Positions 32,309 through 46,211 of a stretch of 64,000 nucleotides of DNA are shown here, piece by piece. The position numbers and the translations under genes are program-made. Every line of letters starts with the position of its first letter. Positions within the stretch are counted from its first letter, which is position 1. The notes beneath the pieces were generated by a model. The model saw only the letters and a program-made list of their open reading frames with translations, made no database searches and was not told the origin of the DNA. Source of the DNA: Gari tellinella (taxonomy: Eukaryota; Mollusca; Bivalvia; Cardiida; Psammobiidae); the NCBI GenBank assembly GCA_922989275.2, contig OV277859.1, positions 87,354,198 through 87,418,197 of the forward strand. The letters run 5' to 3'.

Positions 32309-32785
32309 ATGACCTGCGAACAGTTAAGCACAATATCGGAGGTCAAGACCTTCAGAGACGGAAAATGACCAAACCTATTCGATATCAAGCTAAGATACTG
32401 TAAAACGGACAACTTACAAATACCGTTGTCATAGTAAATGTATTGTCTGTTGTGGGGGAATTAGGGAAAATATATTATGCTGGTATATCCCTTGACGAAT
32501 GGGACTTATGGTACATGTGCATGTTCAAGACTGTATAAATTGGAACTATGTTCCTCAGCGGTACTATAAATTTATTTTGCTAAAAGGCGATTGTGTGGGT
32601 GACGAGTTAAATGACCTGCCAACAGTTTAGCATAATATCGGAGGTCAAGACCTTCAGAGATTGAGACTGACCAAAATTATTCGATATCAAGACACGAGAC
32701 TGTCAAACGGACAACTTACAAATACCGTTGTCATAGTAAATGTATTGCCTGTTGTTGGGAATTTGGGGGAAATATATTATGCTGG

Positions 32786-33132
32786 TACAGTGCCCCCTCT
32801 CTACAACGCCTCTCACAACAGTTAACGACTCCTTCCTTACAACGACCCTTGCCGCAGTTCCTAAACAGGACCGTTATGTCATACGCTTCTACTGCTGCAA
32901 TATCGTCTGCTGTTTTTCTCAAAGTTACATATTTGACATTTTGACAGAACAAAGGTTAATGATGAGTGCCAAACAGCTTGAATCCAGATCAGACGCCGCG
33001 TAACGCGGCGTCTGATCTGAATTCAAGCTGTTTGCAAATGTAAACCAATCCCCCTCCCTATAACGACTCCCTCCGCACAACGCGCACAATTGTTGTCTCC
33101 CATTGGATGTTGTTTTAGAGAGGGGCGCTGTA
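32786..33132. mobile_element. F-family MITE (unit 2)
   Basis: Copy of 15655-16001; matching empty site at 32484-32485 in the first duplicate. Confidence 0.93.
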
Positions 33133-33433
33133 TATCCCTTGACGAATGGGACTTATGCATTTGTAAATCGAATTGGAAGTTGATAGTCTCCCAATGTCCT
33201 TCTGAAGATTAATTCCATCCCTTGATCTTTAGGCCATGGTCAGCAATGGCCCATAAATAACCCCATTACATAATCACTTTACGTGGACATAGCTCAGACA
33301 TAAATATTCTCTAAGGCTTTAATAAAGATAGAAAAGACATTCATACCAGTTGACATTCAAAACCCATTAGGAACATAAGTCAATGTTTTATCATGGTGCC
33401 TAGCAGGGTTACGAATTTTATGTCGTATGAAAA

Positions 33434-33636
33434 TACAGTCGAAATTCGATACTTCGAACTCGCTCAAATCGACCTTACCGGTACATTGTATTTCATGTTT
33501 AACTTCGATTAATTGATATCGCTTAAGTCGAACATACCCGTATTTCAAAGTTAAAACGTGGCTAAGCCACGTTTTAACTTTGAAATATTGGTATGTTCGA
33601 ACTAAAGCGAGTTCGAATAATCGAGTTTCGACTGTA
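33434..33636. mobile_element. G-family MITE (unit 2)
   Basis: Copy of 16303-16505. Confidence 0.88.
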
Positions 33637-33877
33637 GCATGCTTGTGTGTGGTCTATCATGTTTCTGAGACTCTTTATTATCTTCAGTGAAGGAAAACAT
33701 TATTCTTCCTGTAGAATATTTTAAAATATGAAACTCTGCCCACGATAAACACATCTGAGCTAAACTATTACACTGATCAATAAAATATGGAAACTTTACA
33801 CCGTAAACGAGTGCAAACTCATGCCAGACATTTTTTTTAAGAATACCACCTTGGTCAAGAAATTCTGATCTAGGAAA

Positions 33878-34001
33878 TACAGTAAAACATCTCTATTGCA
33901 ACAACTCAATTGTGTTTATTAGTAGGTTTTAACGACAGCTGACTGCTTAAAGCAAGGTGACTGTCGCCCTGGTTTAAGCTACCATCTGTCTTTGATACAA
34001 C
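33878..34001. mobile_element. C/D hybrid (unit 2)
   Basis: Copy of 16747-16870. Confidence 0.53.
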
Positions 34002-34126
34002 CAGTTAACGTTACGCTGGGCGTAATCAGGATCCAGTATGTTTCCAAATCATGAAATATCGGGATACAGGGCAAACACTATGCCCAAACTTATAGAAAAT
34101 TGACCTAGCATTGATGTATGCGTCCT

Positions 34127-34378
34127 TTAAACCATAACCCCATAGCCTGTTTCTAGTTTTGACGACAGGTTACTACTTAAAGCAGGTTGAAAGTAAAGTA
34201 GAATGCGCCTTGAGGCACATTCTACTTTACTTTCAGTCTGTTTTAAGCTACCATCTGCTAGAAAATAGAAAATATTTCTGGTGATACATATTCATGACTG
34301 TATAATTTGGAACTATCTTGTTCAGTGGAGGAATAAATTAGGGGCGTAAAAAGGGGTATTTATGGGGTAATGGGTTAA
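34127..34378. mobile_element. D-family MITE (unit 3)
   Basis: Copy of 16996-17247, same paired core. Confidence 0.85.
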
Positions 34379-34442
34379 CTAACAGTGAACCGCTGTAAAG
34401 TACATGCCCACGTGCATGCCTGCACTATTTGTCATTTTGAAA

Positions 34443-34803
34443 TACAGCGCTCCCTCTCTACAACAACACCCATTTGGAGATGAAGATCATGTATGTTGTT
34501 CGTATGGAGTTGTTATAGGGAGGAAAATTGGCTTACATTTGCAAAAGGCTTGAGTCCAGATCAGACGCCGCGAAATGCATTGTCTGATATGGATTCAAGC
34601 TATTTGTCACTCGTCATTATGTTTTATTCTTTTAAAATGTCCATTATGTGACTTTGAGAAAAACAGCAGACGATAATTGTCAGCAGACGATATTGCATCC
34701 GTGAAAAGGTAGGACATAATTGTTTTGTTTGCGGAATAGCAGCAATCGTAGCTATAAGGAGGGAATTGTTGTTCAATGACTGTTGTAGGGAGGGAGCACT
34801 GCA
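34443..34803. mobile_element. F-family MITE (unit 3)
   Basis: Copy of 17312-17672. Confidence 0.73.
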
Positions 34804-34899
34804 TAATGGTAAACACAACAGTAAATAGTCAAAAATGGACTTACAAAAGATTACGAGTTCGGGTGGTAATTCTTGTTACAAATTCTTATCTAACATTTG

Positions 34900-35074
34900 C
34901 AAACAGTTTGGATCCAGATCATACGCCACGTTACAATGCATGTGATCTGGGTCCAATCTGTTTGTCATTCGTACTAATTTTTTCTTCAATTCTTAAAACC
35001 ATAAAGCAGATTTTGAGGGGTTTTTGCAGACGACAATTTTGAAGCAGACGACAATTCAGCATGGTAAGGATTAA
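34900..35074. mobile_element. A-family relic (unit 3)
   Basis: Copy of 17769-17943. Confidence 0.63.
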
Positions 35075-35464
35075 ACGTAAAAGGGTGTCGCTTCCTTTCT
35101 TTTAATTTAAAAGCTTGAAATAGATTAAAATCATATCAAATGTAATACATCGCTCGTCAGATATTAAATGCTACACTCGGAACTGCCATTGGCGTTTCCA
35201 TCTTTTAAATTTGATATCTGTGTCAGTTTTCAATGAAATACGTATTCGCTTATATGCCGTCGAACTTGTTGGTTTTTTAAAGTATTCAATCAAAAAACGA
35301 CTAACACACATTTGTAATACCAGTGGTTGCTTAATTATGCAAAAAATGTTCAATATAGAAAGCTCCTATAAGTGTTTTCTTAATTACATTCGTCTTACGT
35401 TTAACAGACATTTATATTTCCTCAAAACGTGGCTGCTAAGCACACGTTTGACTCACTACATGTA

Positions 35465-35673
35465 TACAGTAAAACCTCTCTAATACGACCAGTAAAAAGA
35501 AGGCTAATTGATTGTATAGAATTCAGGTTACATCTTAAAGCAATGTGACAGTAAAACAGAAAGCTCCTAAAGGAGCTTTCTTTTTTACTGTAACCTTGCT
35601 TTAAGTGGTCACCTCTCAAAGACAGCTAAGAACTCGCACATGTTAGCTGTCGTAATAGAGAGGTTTTGCTGTA
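35465..35673. mobile_element. C-family MITE (unit 3)
   Basis: Copy of 1337-1545. Confidence 0.87.
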
Positions 35674-35735
35674 GTTTACATTAATCAGCTCATTAAGTTT
35701 ATTGTTACTATGGCTATGTTATATCTGCATTTCAG

Positions 35736-35918
35736 TACAGTACAACTTCTCTATTACGACCACAACTTGTGTATTATTAGGTGTTAACGGCAGGTGACTG
35801 CTTAAAGCAAGGTGACAGTAAATTAGAAACCTCCTTTCTGTTTTACTGCTACGTGTACTTTGCTTTAAGCTGTCACATGCATGTCCATTAAAATAGATCG
35901 GATAATCGCGACGTGAGT
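35736..35918. mobile_element. C-family MITE, decayed (unit 3)
   Basis: Copy of 1608-1790. Confidence 0.68.
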
Positions 35919-35998
35919 TTAGTTGTTTCCTAATTTTTCCCGCTTAGCCACGTTTAAATTTTGAAATACGGGTATTCTCGACTTTCCCGAACTCTGAT

Positions 35999-36216
35999 TA
36001 CAGTGGAGAATATGTTATTTTTCCAAACAAATGCGTTTATGCCTGCAAACAGGTAATTCGAGGCGGTTGATCAGGTGCCAAACTGTTTGTAACTCAAATT
36101 AAAAGGAACAGTCAGAATTGTCAAAAAGTTGATATTTTCAACACTTTATTGTAATTGCGTTTGCTTTTCGTTTGCGCTTAAACGGGAAAGAATAATGTCT
36201 CCTCCGTTGTGTCGAA
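35999..36216. mobile_element. B-family MITE (unit 3)
   Basis: Copy of 1871-2088. Confidence 0.74.
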
Positions 36217-36418
36217 TTTCAATACGGATAAGTTTGACGAAATGAAATCAGGTTATCAATGTTCGACTGTAAATGCCATTTCCAAATGTAGCATTTTTTA
36301 ACTTTATCCCAATTGTCTCAAATCAAAACACAATTGGATTGTGTATGACAAGCAAGGATTTCGCTAGGTTTATAGGCTTAAATAGCAGACGCTCGTAAAA
36401 TCACAGTCAAAATTCAAT

Positions 36419-36668
36419 TTAACCCTTTCACCACATAGGCGTCGCAAAAAGTCGACATTGCAAACAGTTTGGATCCAGATCAGACGCCGCGTCACGCGGC
36501 GTCTGATCAGGATCCAAACTGTTTGACACTCGTGTCGTTATTTCGTAAGTAATAATAAATAAAATCTAACTTTTGCAATGATCTGCAGACACCAATTTTG
36601 AAGCAGACGACAATAAGCAGATGAAGGGGTAAAACTCTCACGATTAATTTGGCGCTGAAAGGGTTTAC
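36419..36668. mobile_element. A-family MITE (unit 3)
   Basis: Copy of 19288-19537; core 36461-36525. Confidence 0.76.
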
Positions 36669-37190
36669 CCTTCTCTTGTTAATTGGCATGGTACTGGCCT
36701 TTGCAAACTGTTTAGATCTAGATCAAACGCTGAGTGCTTCATTGACTTACCAGAATTCCAAACTATTTGCAGCCCAGTTTGATATAGTGCATCTTCAATT
36801 AGAATGGAAAATTAACGTTTTTCAATTAGATAACATGATTGGTTTTAGCAATTTAATCATGTACACAGACGTGTGGTTTGTAAGAATTATACGAAAAAAA
36901 CACAATGTTGAATAAGAACTGCTAAAAACATTTTAAAACAAGTTGTATTTGGAAAAAAAATCTTCTGGATCTATATATGTGTGCTTAAAAATGGCCTTTC
37001 ATTCATTGTTGTTTTAAAGTGACAATCGGGATGTCAAACAGTTTAGATCGGGATGAGATTATGAGATCCAAACTGTTTGTAAAATTCACCTCAATATATG
37101 TAATTAACAGGAGAATATTTATACCAAAACTGACTTAAATGCCTCACTGAAATAATCTGCAATATACGTCATTGAAATAACTTTCACAGA

Positions 37191-37402
37191 ACAGGGAAGA
37201 AAACTTTATAATCCCCAACAAACGCATTTATGTTAAAAATATTATATGCTCATTGCAAGCAGTCAAGCGCCTTGGAGCTAGGTCAGACGCCGGGTAACCA
37301 GGCTTCGGATCAGGTTCCAAACCTTTTGCCACTCAGGTCAAACTATTTTTCTATTATACGTTTGTATTTTAACGGGAAAAGAATAACGTCTTCTCCACTG
37401 TA
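37191..37402. mobile_element. B-family MITE (unit 3)
   Basis: Copy of 3064-3275. Confidence 0.7.
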
Positions 37403-37651
37403 GCTTCGATGAAATGCAAATTAAACAAACAAGACAATGCCATGTTTGAATCTTATAGATGGGGGATCTGACAGGCAATTCGTCAAATGCGTCAATGATT
37501 AACATGAGCACGTATCTACGCCGTGTACTATTAACGTGCAATCACCGATTAAATCTTTCTCTGGGTATCGTCAGGGCTCCAGAGAGTAAAAAGGGAGTAA
37601 ACTGAACAAATTCAACATTTTTTCACTCATTTCAGCATCAACTCCTATGGT

Positions 37652-37702
37652 GTTACTACTCATTAGAATCGTCTCGAAGAGGCGATTCTAATGAGTAGTA
37701 AC
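37652..37702. repeat. Palindrome H (unit 3)
   Basis: Copy of 3525-3575. Confidence 0.8.
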
Positions 37703-38132
37703 AACATAGGGTTTAATGCAGAAATAAAGATTTTAAATTTTGAAATACTCTCCTTATCTGGAGCTCTGTATCGAAAAATGTCGTCTACTTTTATTTCAAA
37801 ATTGAAGATTTCGGCATTTAGAAATGAGTATGTGTTTCAAATAGTTTGGAACTTGATCAGACGTCGAGTTACGGAAAATGTAATTGTACTCGATGATGTG
37901 AATTCAATGATTGAAATATAAAGCAAATGCCCAATGTGTTCCGGATTGCACAATCTATATGTAGCTTAAACATACATCAAAGCTTCTGAACCATTCAAAA
38001 CTAAGAAAAAAAAGTTTAATTTTAGTTTGATTACGGAGGCATAGTGTGCTCAGCCATTTCTATTGATAGTCGTTTACAAAGCTCGCCGCTTAATGCAGAA
38101 CAACATTAATGCAGAAAACATGTTCTATGAGC

Positions 38133-38383
38133 TACAGTGGAGAAAACGTTATTCTTTCCCGTTTAAACGTAAACGAAACGCAAACGCAGTGTATTAAAAT
38201 GGGTAAAATGACAACTTTTTGACAATTTTGACGACTCATTTTAAACAGAGTGGCAAACAGTTTGAAGCCTGATCACACGCCGGGTTTCCCGGCGTCTGAT
38301 CTAGCTCCAAACTGTTTGCAATGGAAATAATAGTTTAAGCGTAAACGCGTTTATTGGGAAAGAATAACGTTTTCTCCACTGTA
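38133..38383. mobile_element. B-family MITE (unit 3)
   Basis: Copy of 4006-4256, ends intact. Confidence 0.9.
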
Positions 38384-39611
38384 TGTATAATTATCACTTT
38401 GTTTAACCCTTTGAACCCTAGTCCCGCATATAGGCGTGCTTTTCAAACAGTGTACTTGTGAATAGTACACTTGTCCTATGCAAACAGTGAAGACCCTGAT
38501 CAGAGGGCTCCGAAAGGAGCCCTCTGATCAGGGTCTTCACTGTTTGTCACAATGCCAAACATTGACAAAAACAACCCTTAAAAGTCAGCATTAGGGACTA
38601 TTTTTAGCAAAATCACTGGATTGCGTCCCTTAAAGACCTAGTAAAGAAGCCGAAATACGCATTGTGGTTTTCTCCCTTTATTTCAATACAGGACAGATAA
38701 TATATCCTTTCGCATGGCAGTTTTATGATACCGCGCAATTAAACGCACCAGGGGGTCACCCGATGATAATGCTATGGTCGGTAATTTCCGTAGGATTAAC
38801 GAGTGTAACAGTTTGAAATCATGAAATATAGTGTAATTCAACTTAAAAAATACTGTACAAGACACTAATCTATTTTTCTGAAATTTATATCATTAGAAAG
38901 AGCAATGTTTTCTCAATTTACCCATAACGGGGCGGGTATTTGATTTTGATAAATAAATTGCTTTTAAGATCCAAGAAAGGTACACCACTCCCACTTTTTT
39001 GCATATTCGTATAAGAATATATAGGCAGCACTTTACTGTTTAAATAATCAAAAAAATACTGTTGAAGATGAAATATTATCTTAAAACAAAATATACCATC
39101 ATAAAGTGTAGATTTAGACCATTCAACTCATAACGGGGCGAATATTGTGATTTGAACAATAATGGTTTTATTGCAGTTACAAAAAAAATTCGTTATATAT
39201 TCTATGTAACCTAAATAGATGACTTCTTGCTGGAAAGTCGCTATCGGCTTATTTTTCGAGGGGAGTAACTCCCTCGATTAAGCCAGGCATTTCACAAAAA
39301 TAGTCCCTATTGGAGGCTGACAACTCAGCTCCATGAAACCATCACTGATGAGTACGTTTTCACTTGTATTTACAAACAGATCGGACCCAGATCGGAGGCT
39401 GAGTAACATTGGATAATGCATTAAGGAAAAAATCTGGAGGAGTAAGTGAAGACTCATGTCAGAGAAATCCTACAAGAATGCAGTATAGACCCTTATTAGA
39501 CCGCTCAAGGAGCTGTCTGAACAGGGTATATACTGTTTTTAAACAGCGTCAATATACCCCAATAACAGAAAGGCTAGGTTTTATTTGATGAAAACTAATG
39601 TCAAACAATTC

Positions 39612-41663
39612 GGATTCTCAGAATCACGGTGTCTGATCAGAATCCACACTATTTTTCCCTTTCATGATCAAATTTATCGTGAGGCTTTTTACCCATTCAA
39701 CGCCAAATTGTCGTCTGCTTCAATATTACTGTATGCAATGTTACGTGGCGTCTGATCAGGATCACAACTGTTTGCAAATGCGTTTTATGACGTTATTGAG
39801 AGTCGAAGGGCTATTCTCAGAATCACGGTGTCTGATCAGTACCCACACTATTTCTCCCTTTCAGAATCATATTGATCGTGAGATTTTTCACCCCCCCCCC
39901 CCCACCCCCTTCCCCACCAAATTGTCGTCTGATTCAATATTTCTGTATGCAATGTCGCTTCAAATTTAGAATAAAGGCAGTATAACTGACGTCATTTCAA
40001 AACAAGTGGTAAACAGTTTTGATCCTGATCAAACGCCGCGTTACGCGGCGTCTGATCAGGATTAAAACAGTTTGCAAATGCGCTTTCTGACGTTATTGAG
40101 ATTGGAAGGGCTAGTCTCAGCATCACGGTGTCTGATCAGTACCCACACTATTTATATCTTTCATGATCAAATTTATCGTGAGGTTTTTAACCCCTTTACC
40201 GCCAAATTGTCGTCTGCTTCAATATCACTTTCTACAATGTCGTTTCAAAGTTAGAGATAATGCAGTATATCTGACGTTATTTCAAACAAGTGGCAACCAG
40301 TTTTGATCCTGATCAAACGCCGCGTCAGGCGGCGTCTGATCAGGATCAAAACTGTTTGCAATTGTGCTTTATGACTTTTTTGAGAGCGGAAGGGCTATTC
40401 TCAGAATCACGGTTTCTGAGCAGTATCCACACTATTTCTCCTTTTCATGATCAAATTTATCGTGAGGTTTTTAACCCCTTTACCGCCAAATTGTCGTCTG
40501 CTTCAATATTACTTTCTACAATGTCGTTTCAAAGTAAGAGATAAGGCAGTATATCTGACGTTATTTCAAACAAGTGGCAACCAGTTTTGGTCCTGATCAA
40601 ACGCCGCGTCAGACGGCGTCTGATCAGGATCAAAACTGTTTGCAATTGTGCTTTATGACTTTTTTGAGAGCGGAAGGGCTATTCTCAGAATCACGGTATC
40701 TGAGCAGTATCCACACTATTTCTCCTTTTCATGATCAAATTTATCGTGAGGTTTTTAACCCCTTTACCGCCAAATTGTCGTCTGCTTCAATATTACTTTC
40801 TTCAATGTCGTTTCAAAGTTAGAGATAAGGCAGTATATCTGACGTTATTTCAAACAAGTGGCAACCAGTTTTGATCCTGATCAAACGCCGCGTCAGGCGG
40901 CGTCTGATCAAGATCAAAACTGTTTGCAATTGTGCTTTATGACTTTTTTGAGAGCGGAAGAGCTATTCTCAGAATCACGGTATCTGAGCAGTATCCACAC
41001 TATTTCTCTTTTTCATGATCAAATTTATCGTGAGGATTTTAACCCCTTTACCGCCAAATTGTCGTCTGCTTCAATATTACTTTCTACAATGTCGTTTCAA
41101 AGTAAGAGATAAGGCAGTATATCTGACGTTATTTCAAACAAGTGGCAACCAGTTTTGATCCTGATCAAACGCCGCGTCAGGCGGCGTCTGATCATGATCA
41201 AAACTGTTTGCAATTGTGCTTTATGACTTTTTTGAGAGCGGAAGGGCTATTCTCAGAATCACGGTATCTGAGCAGTATCCACACTATTTCTCCTTTTCAT
41301 GATCAAATTTATCGTGAGGTTTTTAACCCCTTTACCGCCAAATTGTCGTCTGCTTCAATATTACTTTCTACAATGTCGTTTCAAAGTTAGAATTAAGGCT
41401 GTATATCTGACGTTATTTCAAAGAAAGTGGCAGGCAGTTTTGATCTGGATCAAAACTATTTGCAATTGTACTTTATGACTTTTTTGAGAGTGGAAGGGCT
41501 ATTCTCAGAATCACGGTATCTGATCAGTTTCCACACTATTTCTCCCTTTCATGATAAATTTATCGTGAGGTTTTTACTCCCCCCCCCCCTTTTTCTGCCA
41601 AATTGTCGTCTGCATCAATATAACTGTCTGCAATGCCGTTTCAAAACAAGTGGCAAACAGCGT
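39612..41663. repeat. 284-bp tandem array (unit 3)
   Basis: Copy of 5484-7530. The poly-C tract near 39890-39903 is the longest of the three units. Confidence 0.9.
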
Positions 41664-42022
41664 CAAACAGCTTGTCCTTAAATACAGTGTAATCATAAGG
41701 AGTGCAATTGTCCTACTCGGTATACGCGCTTCGCGGAGTCTGATCAGGATCCAAACTATATACAAATTACTAGTGTATTCGGAGTAATGCAGAGAATGTA
41801 GTTAACACGTTGAATCGCCGATTATATCCGTCCTCCAAATACAGAGTGCATGTCGTATTAAGTGTCATTAGGGATGAACGGTTAAACAGGCCATTATTAT
41901 AAGCGGCATTCAACTGGAAACATTAGATTTTGAATTTTTCTCATACAGCCACGTTAGTATTCAATGCGCAAAAGCAACTGCGATATACATTGCTAATTTT
42001 AGATATGTCTGTGGAGGCGATT

Positions 42023-42241
42023 TCAATCCTTTGTCTGCTGTATCGCGACTTTGCTGGTTTTTGCAAAAAGTTTGGTTCCAGATCAGACGTCACGTAACTC
42101 GGCGTCTTCTTTGGATCCAAGCTGCTTGATACTCGTCTTTTGATTTGTTTAATTCAAAAATGTATAAATCTACATTCAACACATTTTACAGACGATAATT
42201 TCAAAGCACACGATTTTACAGCAAAATAACTTAAGGGTCAA
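42023..42241. mobile_element. A-family MITE, decayed (unit 3)
   Basis: Copy of 7890-8108. Confidence 0.68.
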
Positions 42242-42337
42242 GTTGCAGGTGCTTACAGGGGTGTAGTGTCATATATATTTGCCACCTACTCTTATCTCCT
42301 TAGAAAAGCAGAACGGATACCACATATGTCAATTACA

Positions 42338-42524
42338 TACAGTAAACCCCCTATATTACGACCAATGAATTATGTCATGCATAACAGCTGGCTACTTAAC
42401 GCAGGGTGAAAGTAGGAACCTTTAGGAGCTTTCTCTTTTGATTTCGTATTGCGTTAAGCTGAAACATGTCATTCATACAAGCCACTGACCTTCCTTTTAG
42501 TGGTCGTAATAGAGGAGTTATATG
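42338..42524. mobile_element. C-family MITE (unit 3)
   Basis: Copy of 8205-8391. Confidence 0.73.
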
Positions 42525-43460
42525 GTATTTATTTACACCAATCAAACAAAGTCTCCGTAGAAAATACAACCCGGAGAGACCATGTACTTTTATAACCACT
42601 AAAAGCAAATACATAGACGTCAATTTGGTTTGAAATGAACAACAATTCATACGTTTCATAACTGGAAGACGAAAACAGCCATTTTTTCAAACAGACGTAT
42701 AGGTAGGGTATTCACTATTTCATTATAAATACTAAGGGAAGTTTTACAATGTTCACTGCTCCCTCTCCTTCCGAAATGGACTAGACTAAAATGGAAACTG
42801 GAATTGTTTATTTAAAGTTTCAGGGAGGAAAGAGTTAAGGACTGGTGGGCAAGTAGAATAAGTGTTTAGGGCTGAACATTCCTCCAGTTTTCAGAAACCC
42901 CAGCTTATCTGAGACCCGGGCTTTCGTTTCATCTAAACGGGAAAGAATACTAGTTTCTACTAAATCCCCAATATACCTAGCAAAACTGTTCCAAATGCGT
43001 TTGTACATTGGAGAATGCGTTATTCTTCCCCAGTAAACGCATCAAGTTATGTTATTTAAAACCCTATTCATTGCATACAATTTGGATCCAGATGAGACGC
43101 CGGGTAAAATTGTTTGCCACTCAAATTAAGATAAGTCGCCAGAGTTTTCCAAAAGCTGCCTCTCTTTCCATTTTTGCATTGCTATTTATTACGTTTTATT
43201 TCAAAATTTGCAATATAAATAGACAATGCAGCAAAATTAAAGTTTATGATAGATCAATAACGGGAAACTAGTGCATTGTGGTCCTGATGAATTTACTTAA
43301 CATACAATGTATTCAACCCTAGCGACGAGTATACTCGTCATTTACAAACAGTGTACCTGTGCTGATTACACTTGTCCTGTGCAAACAATGTAGACCCTGA
43401 TCAGAGGGTTCCTTAAGGAGCCCTTTGATCAGGGTCTACACTTTTTGTTATTTTGAAATA

Positions 43461-44620
43461 TACTCAATTCCAAAAGAAACTGTGCACTTTGTTTTCTGTA
43501 ATTATTTATTTGCTTTTTTCCTGAAAGCCCATGTATTTGGTACCATTTAGATCATTGCATGTCGAGGGCTTGGTGCAAAACTATTGTAACTCCTTCACAA
43601 TTGTGAAGGAGTTACAATAGTTTTGCACCAAGCCCTCGATGTACAATATGGCAGTTATTTCAGATTTTGAGATGCGGTCGTTTAAAGTGGATGTTTTTAA
43701 TCGAGAAAAGACGAAGTTTCAAACTCTAAGTTGCAAAGTAACTCTGAGAGTCAGACTGTTTTAAGTTGGGCATTTTATGTCGGTTTAGTTGTAATCTTAT
43801 GACTTTACTCATGATGCACGCGACAATGAGACATAGCGTAAAGCTTACGTGACGTCAAAAACGACGTTGGGAATGAAACGTCGTCCTATCCCTGGGTTCG
43901 GGCATTTGCAAGGTCAATAACAACTTTTCTCCTAAAACCTCGCGTGCGACCATTATGGTGACAAAAATAGTGTTAAACCTTTTAGAGAAAAGACACGAGT
44001 CCACTACTGTTGACCCAAACAGAAATGACGTCATGCTCGCTGCAAATGAGCAGCCTAATGACGTACTCTCAAGGCCTGTCCCACAAAGGGTCCCCTAGCC
44101 CGGATGGATGTCCGAGTTTGCCGGAGCAAACACAATACGGTCTGTCAGATGATACCGTACTATCTTGCAGAACTTGACGCTGTTTGAAAACAACGTCGTA
44201 GTAACGTCAACGAAACACATTTGTTTGACTGCTGTCCTGGTATCTGTGCACTGTCTGCGGCGATATGCCACTTCACTTGTATGTTGAAAACGTTTGAACA
44301 ACCGAATGAGTGTGTTTCTTTGGTATACTAATGGTCTTCTCACGTTAGTGACGTTGTAGTTATGGGAAAGCATTGCATAGACTCTAATTTAGCTTTTTTC
44401 ATTCAATCTCAGCAAGTTCGTTGTTTACCGATGTGAAGTAAATTGTGTTTTTTTCTTTGTATAAGACATACGAATTACACTCATGCACGTTTTTGGTGAC
44501 ATGTGCTTTTCCCTTGGGCTGTACGTGCAAACAATGAAAAATAACGCTTTTCCCAATAAACTAAGAATTTCTTAAGATATTTGAAAATAAAAAGTGCACA
44601 GTTTCTTTTGGAATTGAGTA
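43461..44620. mobile_element. Element J (unit 3)
   Basis: Copy of 9328-10487, ends and TA flanks intact. Confidence 0.88.
43562..43639. repeat. 78-bp perfect palindrome (unit 3)
   Basis: Identical to 9429-9506. Confidence 0.97.
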
Positions 44621-45125
44621 TACATTGTTAAAATCAACCCTAAATAGTCAAAAATGGACTAGACTTATTTGAAAATAGAATTGTCCATTAAAAGTTTCAG
44701 GAGTGAATAAGTTAACGAGACTTTTACTGTCAATAGAAAAGGCTTGAAACTCTATAAGTGTTTACATATATCACCTCTAAGCAAAAACTGGAACATATCG
44801 CTGGAAATGGAGCAGATGGAATCAGGATATCTTTAGTTTATTGGCCTTTCCAAGTGAAACAAGCCGGAGGCAAGTTTCAGTTCATCCCCTCTCTGTCTTA
44901 ACAACGTCAGCTTTGAAATGTTCATCTACAAAGTTTGTTTACTTGAGAAACGTACTTTTTTTTTAAAAAATATATATATATTAATATAATAATAATAATA
45001 ATAGTACAATTTGGAAACCTGGTGATGAGCGTTAAGTAGTTTGATTTAAAATTATACGACGAGTAGATGTATGCAGATCATGTGGCTATTGTACCAGTAA
45101 GGTCGCGATTGGTATTCAAAAGGGG

Positions 45126-45339
45126 TTAACCCTTTGCCTGCTGGTCGCGACTTTATTGTTTTTTGCAAACAGTTTAGATCCAGATCAGACGCCGCGTAAA
45201 CGCGGCGTCTGATCTGGATCCAAACTGTTTGACACTCTTCTTTAGGTTTCTTTACTTAAAAAATGTATACATCTAAATTGAACAAATTTGGCAGACGACA
45301 ATTTCGAAGCAGACGGTATCACCGCAGGCTAAGGGTTAA
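45126..45339. mobile_element. A-family TTAA MITE, intact copy
   Basis: TTAACCCTTTGCCTGCTGGT to AGGCTAAGGGTTAA, 214 bp, both TTAA present. The core at 45166-45231 is a perfect palindrome (32-bp outer arms meeting in CGCGTAAACGCG). The left end closely resembles published piggyBac ends of the TTAACCCTTTGCC type (from memory, not searched). Confidence 0.93.
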
Positions 45340-45704
45340 TATGCTGTACGAACTATAGATCAAGTCACGCCATAAATGTGGCAGGGAATACAATTTACCT
45401 CATTAGGCAGTGAATTATATTTTAGGAAAATCTGTGCTGCAGCACGTAGTGCCCAAACGTAGGAAACAAGCTAATCAGAGATAATGGTAAGACGACTAGG
45501 CTGAAACATTTCAGTGCTAAGGGACTCTATATACCGTGGTCGGTATTTTGCGCAAACAGTATGGATTCTGATTAAACGTCGTGTAACTCGGTGTCTGGTT
45601 AAATGATCGAAACGTTGACAATCGTACAGAATTTCTAGAGTCAGGATTTAATAAAACCAATAGATCAAGGAAAATGTATAGCATACGTCATATGTTAAGC
45701 AATA

Positions 45705-45899
45705 TACAGTGAAACATCTCTATCACGACCAATAAAACAGGGGTGATTGATTTCATGATGTAGGGATGACATCTTAAAACAAGGTGAACGTAAAACAGAA
45801 AGCTCCTGTTTTACGTTTACCTTGCTTTAAGCAGTCACCTGATTAAATCACCAGCTAATTCATACAATCTCGTGGTCATAATAGAGAGAGGCTGCAGTA
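45705..45899. mobile_element. C-family MITE (unit 3)
   Basis: Copy of 11562-11756; its core reads GGTGAACGTAAAACAG, restoring pairing with CTGTTTTACGTTTACC. Confidence 0.82.
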
Positions 45900-45966
45900 A
45901 ATGAAACGTGTAAATGAGCACATGCTGTCGTATACAGATCGAGTACGTGGCTTCTTTCCTGTCTCT

Positions 45967-46156
45967 TTAACATGCTAACATTTTTGATCCAGGTTAGACG
46001 TCGCGTAACGCGGCGTCTAACCTGGATTCAAACTGTTTGGCATTCATACACCATTATTAAAAAAAATACTTGTCACACAATCGCAAATGACATATTTTAG
46101 CTGACGATATTTTGTCTACCAATATGATAATGCAGTCGGTAAAACTTGGCGTTTAA
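45967..46156. mobile_element. A-family element, left end shortened (unit 3)
   Basis: Matches 29033-29245 from GCTAACATTTTT on. Its core has GATCCAGGTTAGACGTCGCG and CGCGGCGTCTAACCTGGATT. The neighbouring first A element of unit 2 is absent and the join reads TTTAACATGCTAAC. Confidence 0.8.
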
Positions 46157-46211
46157 AGAATTCAAATAAGCTGCTCCCAATAGTTCCTCTCAATCTTTAA
46201 AAGAATCAAAG

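Larger units (their letters stand above)
16993..34123. repeat. Macro-tandem unit 2 (17,131 bp)
   Basis: Near-identical to units 1 and 3. Up to about 26913 its diagnostic variants match unit 3: the GCAT insertion near 17285, GGGTCC in the core near 17819, and G at 26913. From 27985 onward they match unit 1: the K insertion and two shortened element ends. It is the longest unit because it keeps two adjacent A elements at 28820-29245 and the K element. Confidence 0.95.
38403..42838. mobile_element. Interrupted E-family MITE (unit 3)
   Basis: Copy of 21272-25702, core 3 at 38481-38546; longer only because of a poly-C tract near 39890. Confidence 0.7.
43297..44715. mobile_element. E-family MITE containing J (unit 3)
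   Basis: Copy of 9164-10582; J at 43461-44620. Confidence 0.87.
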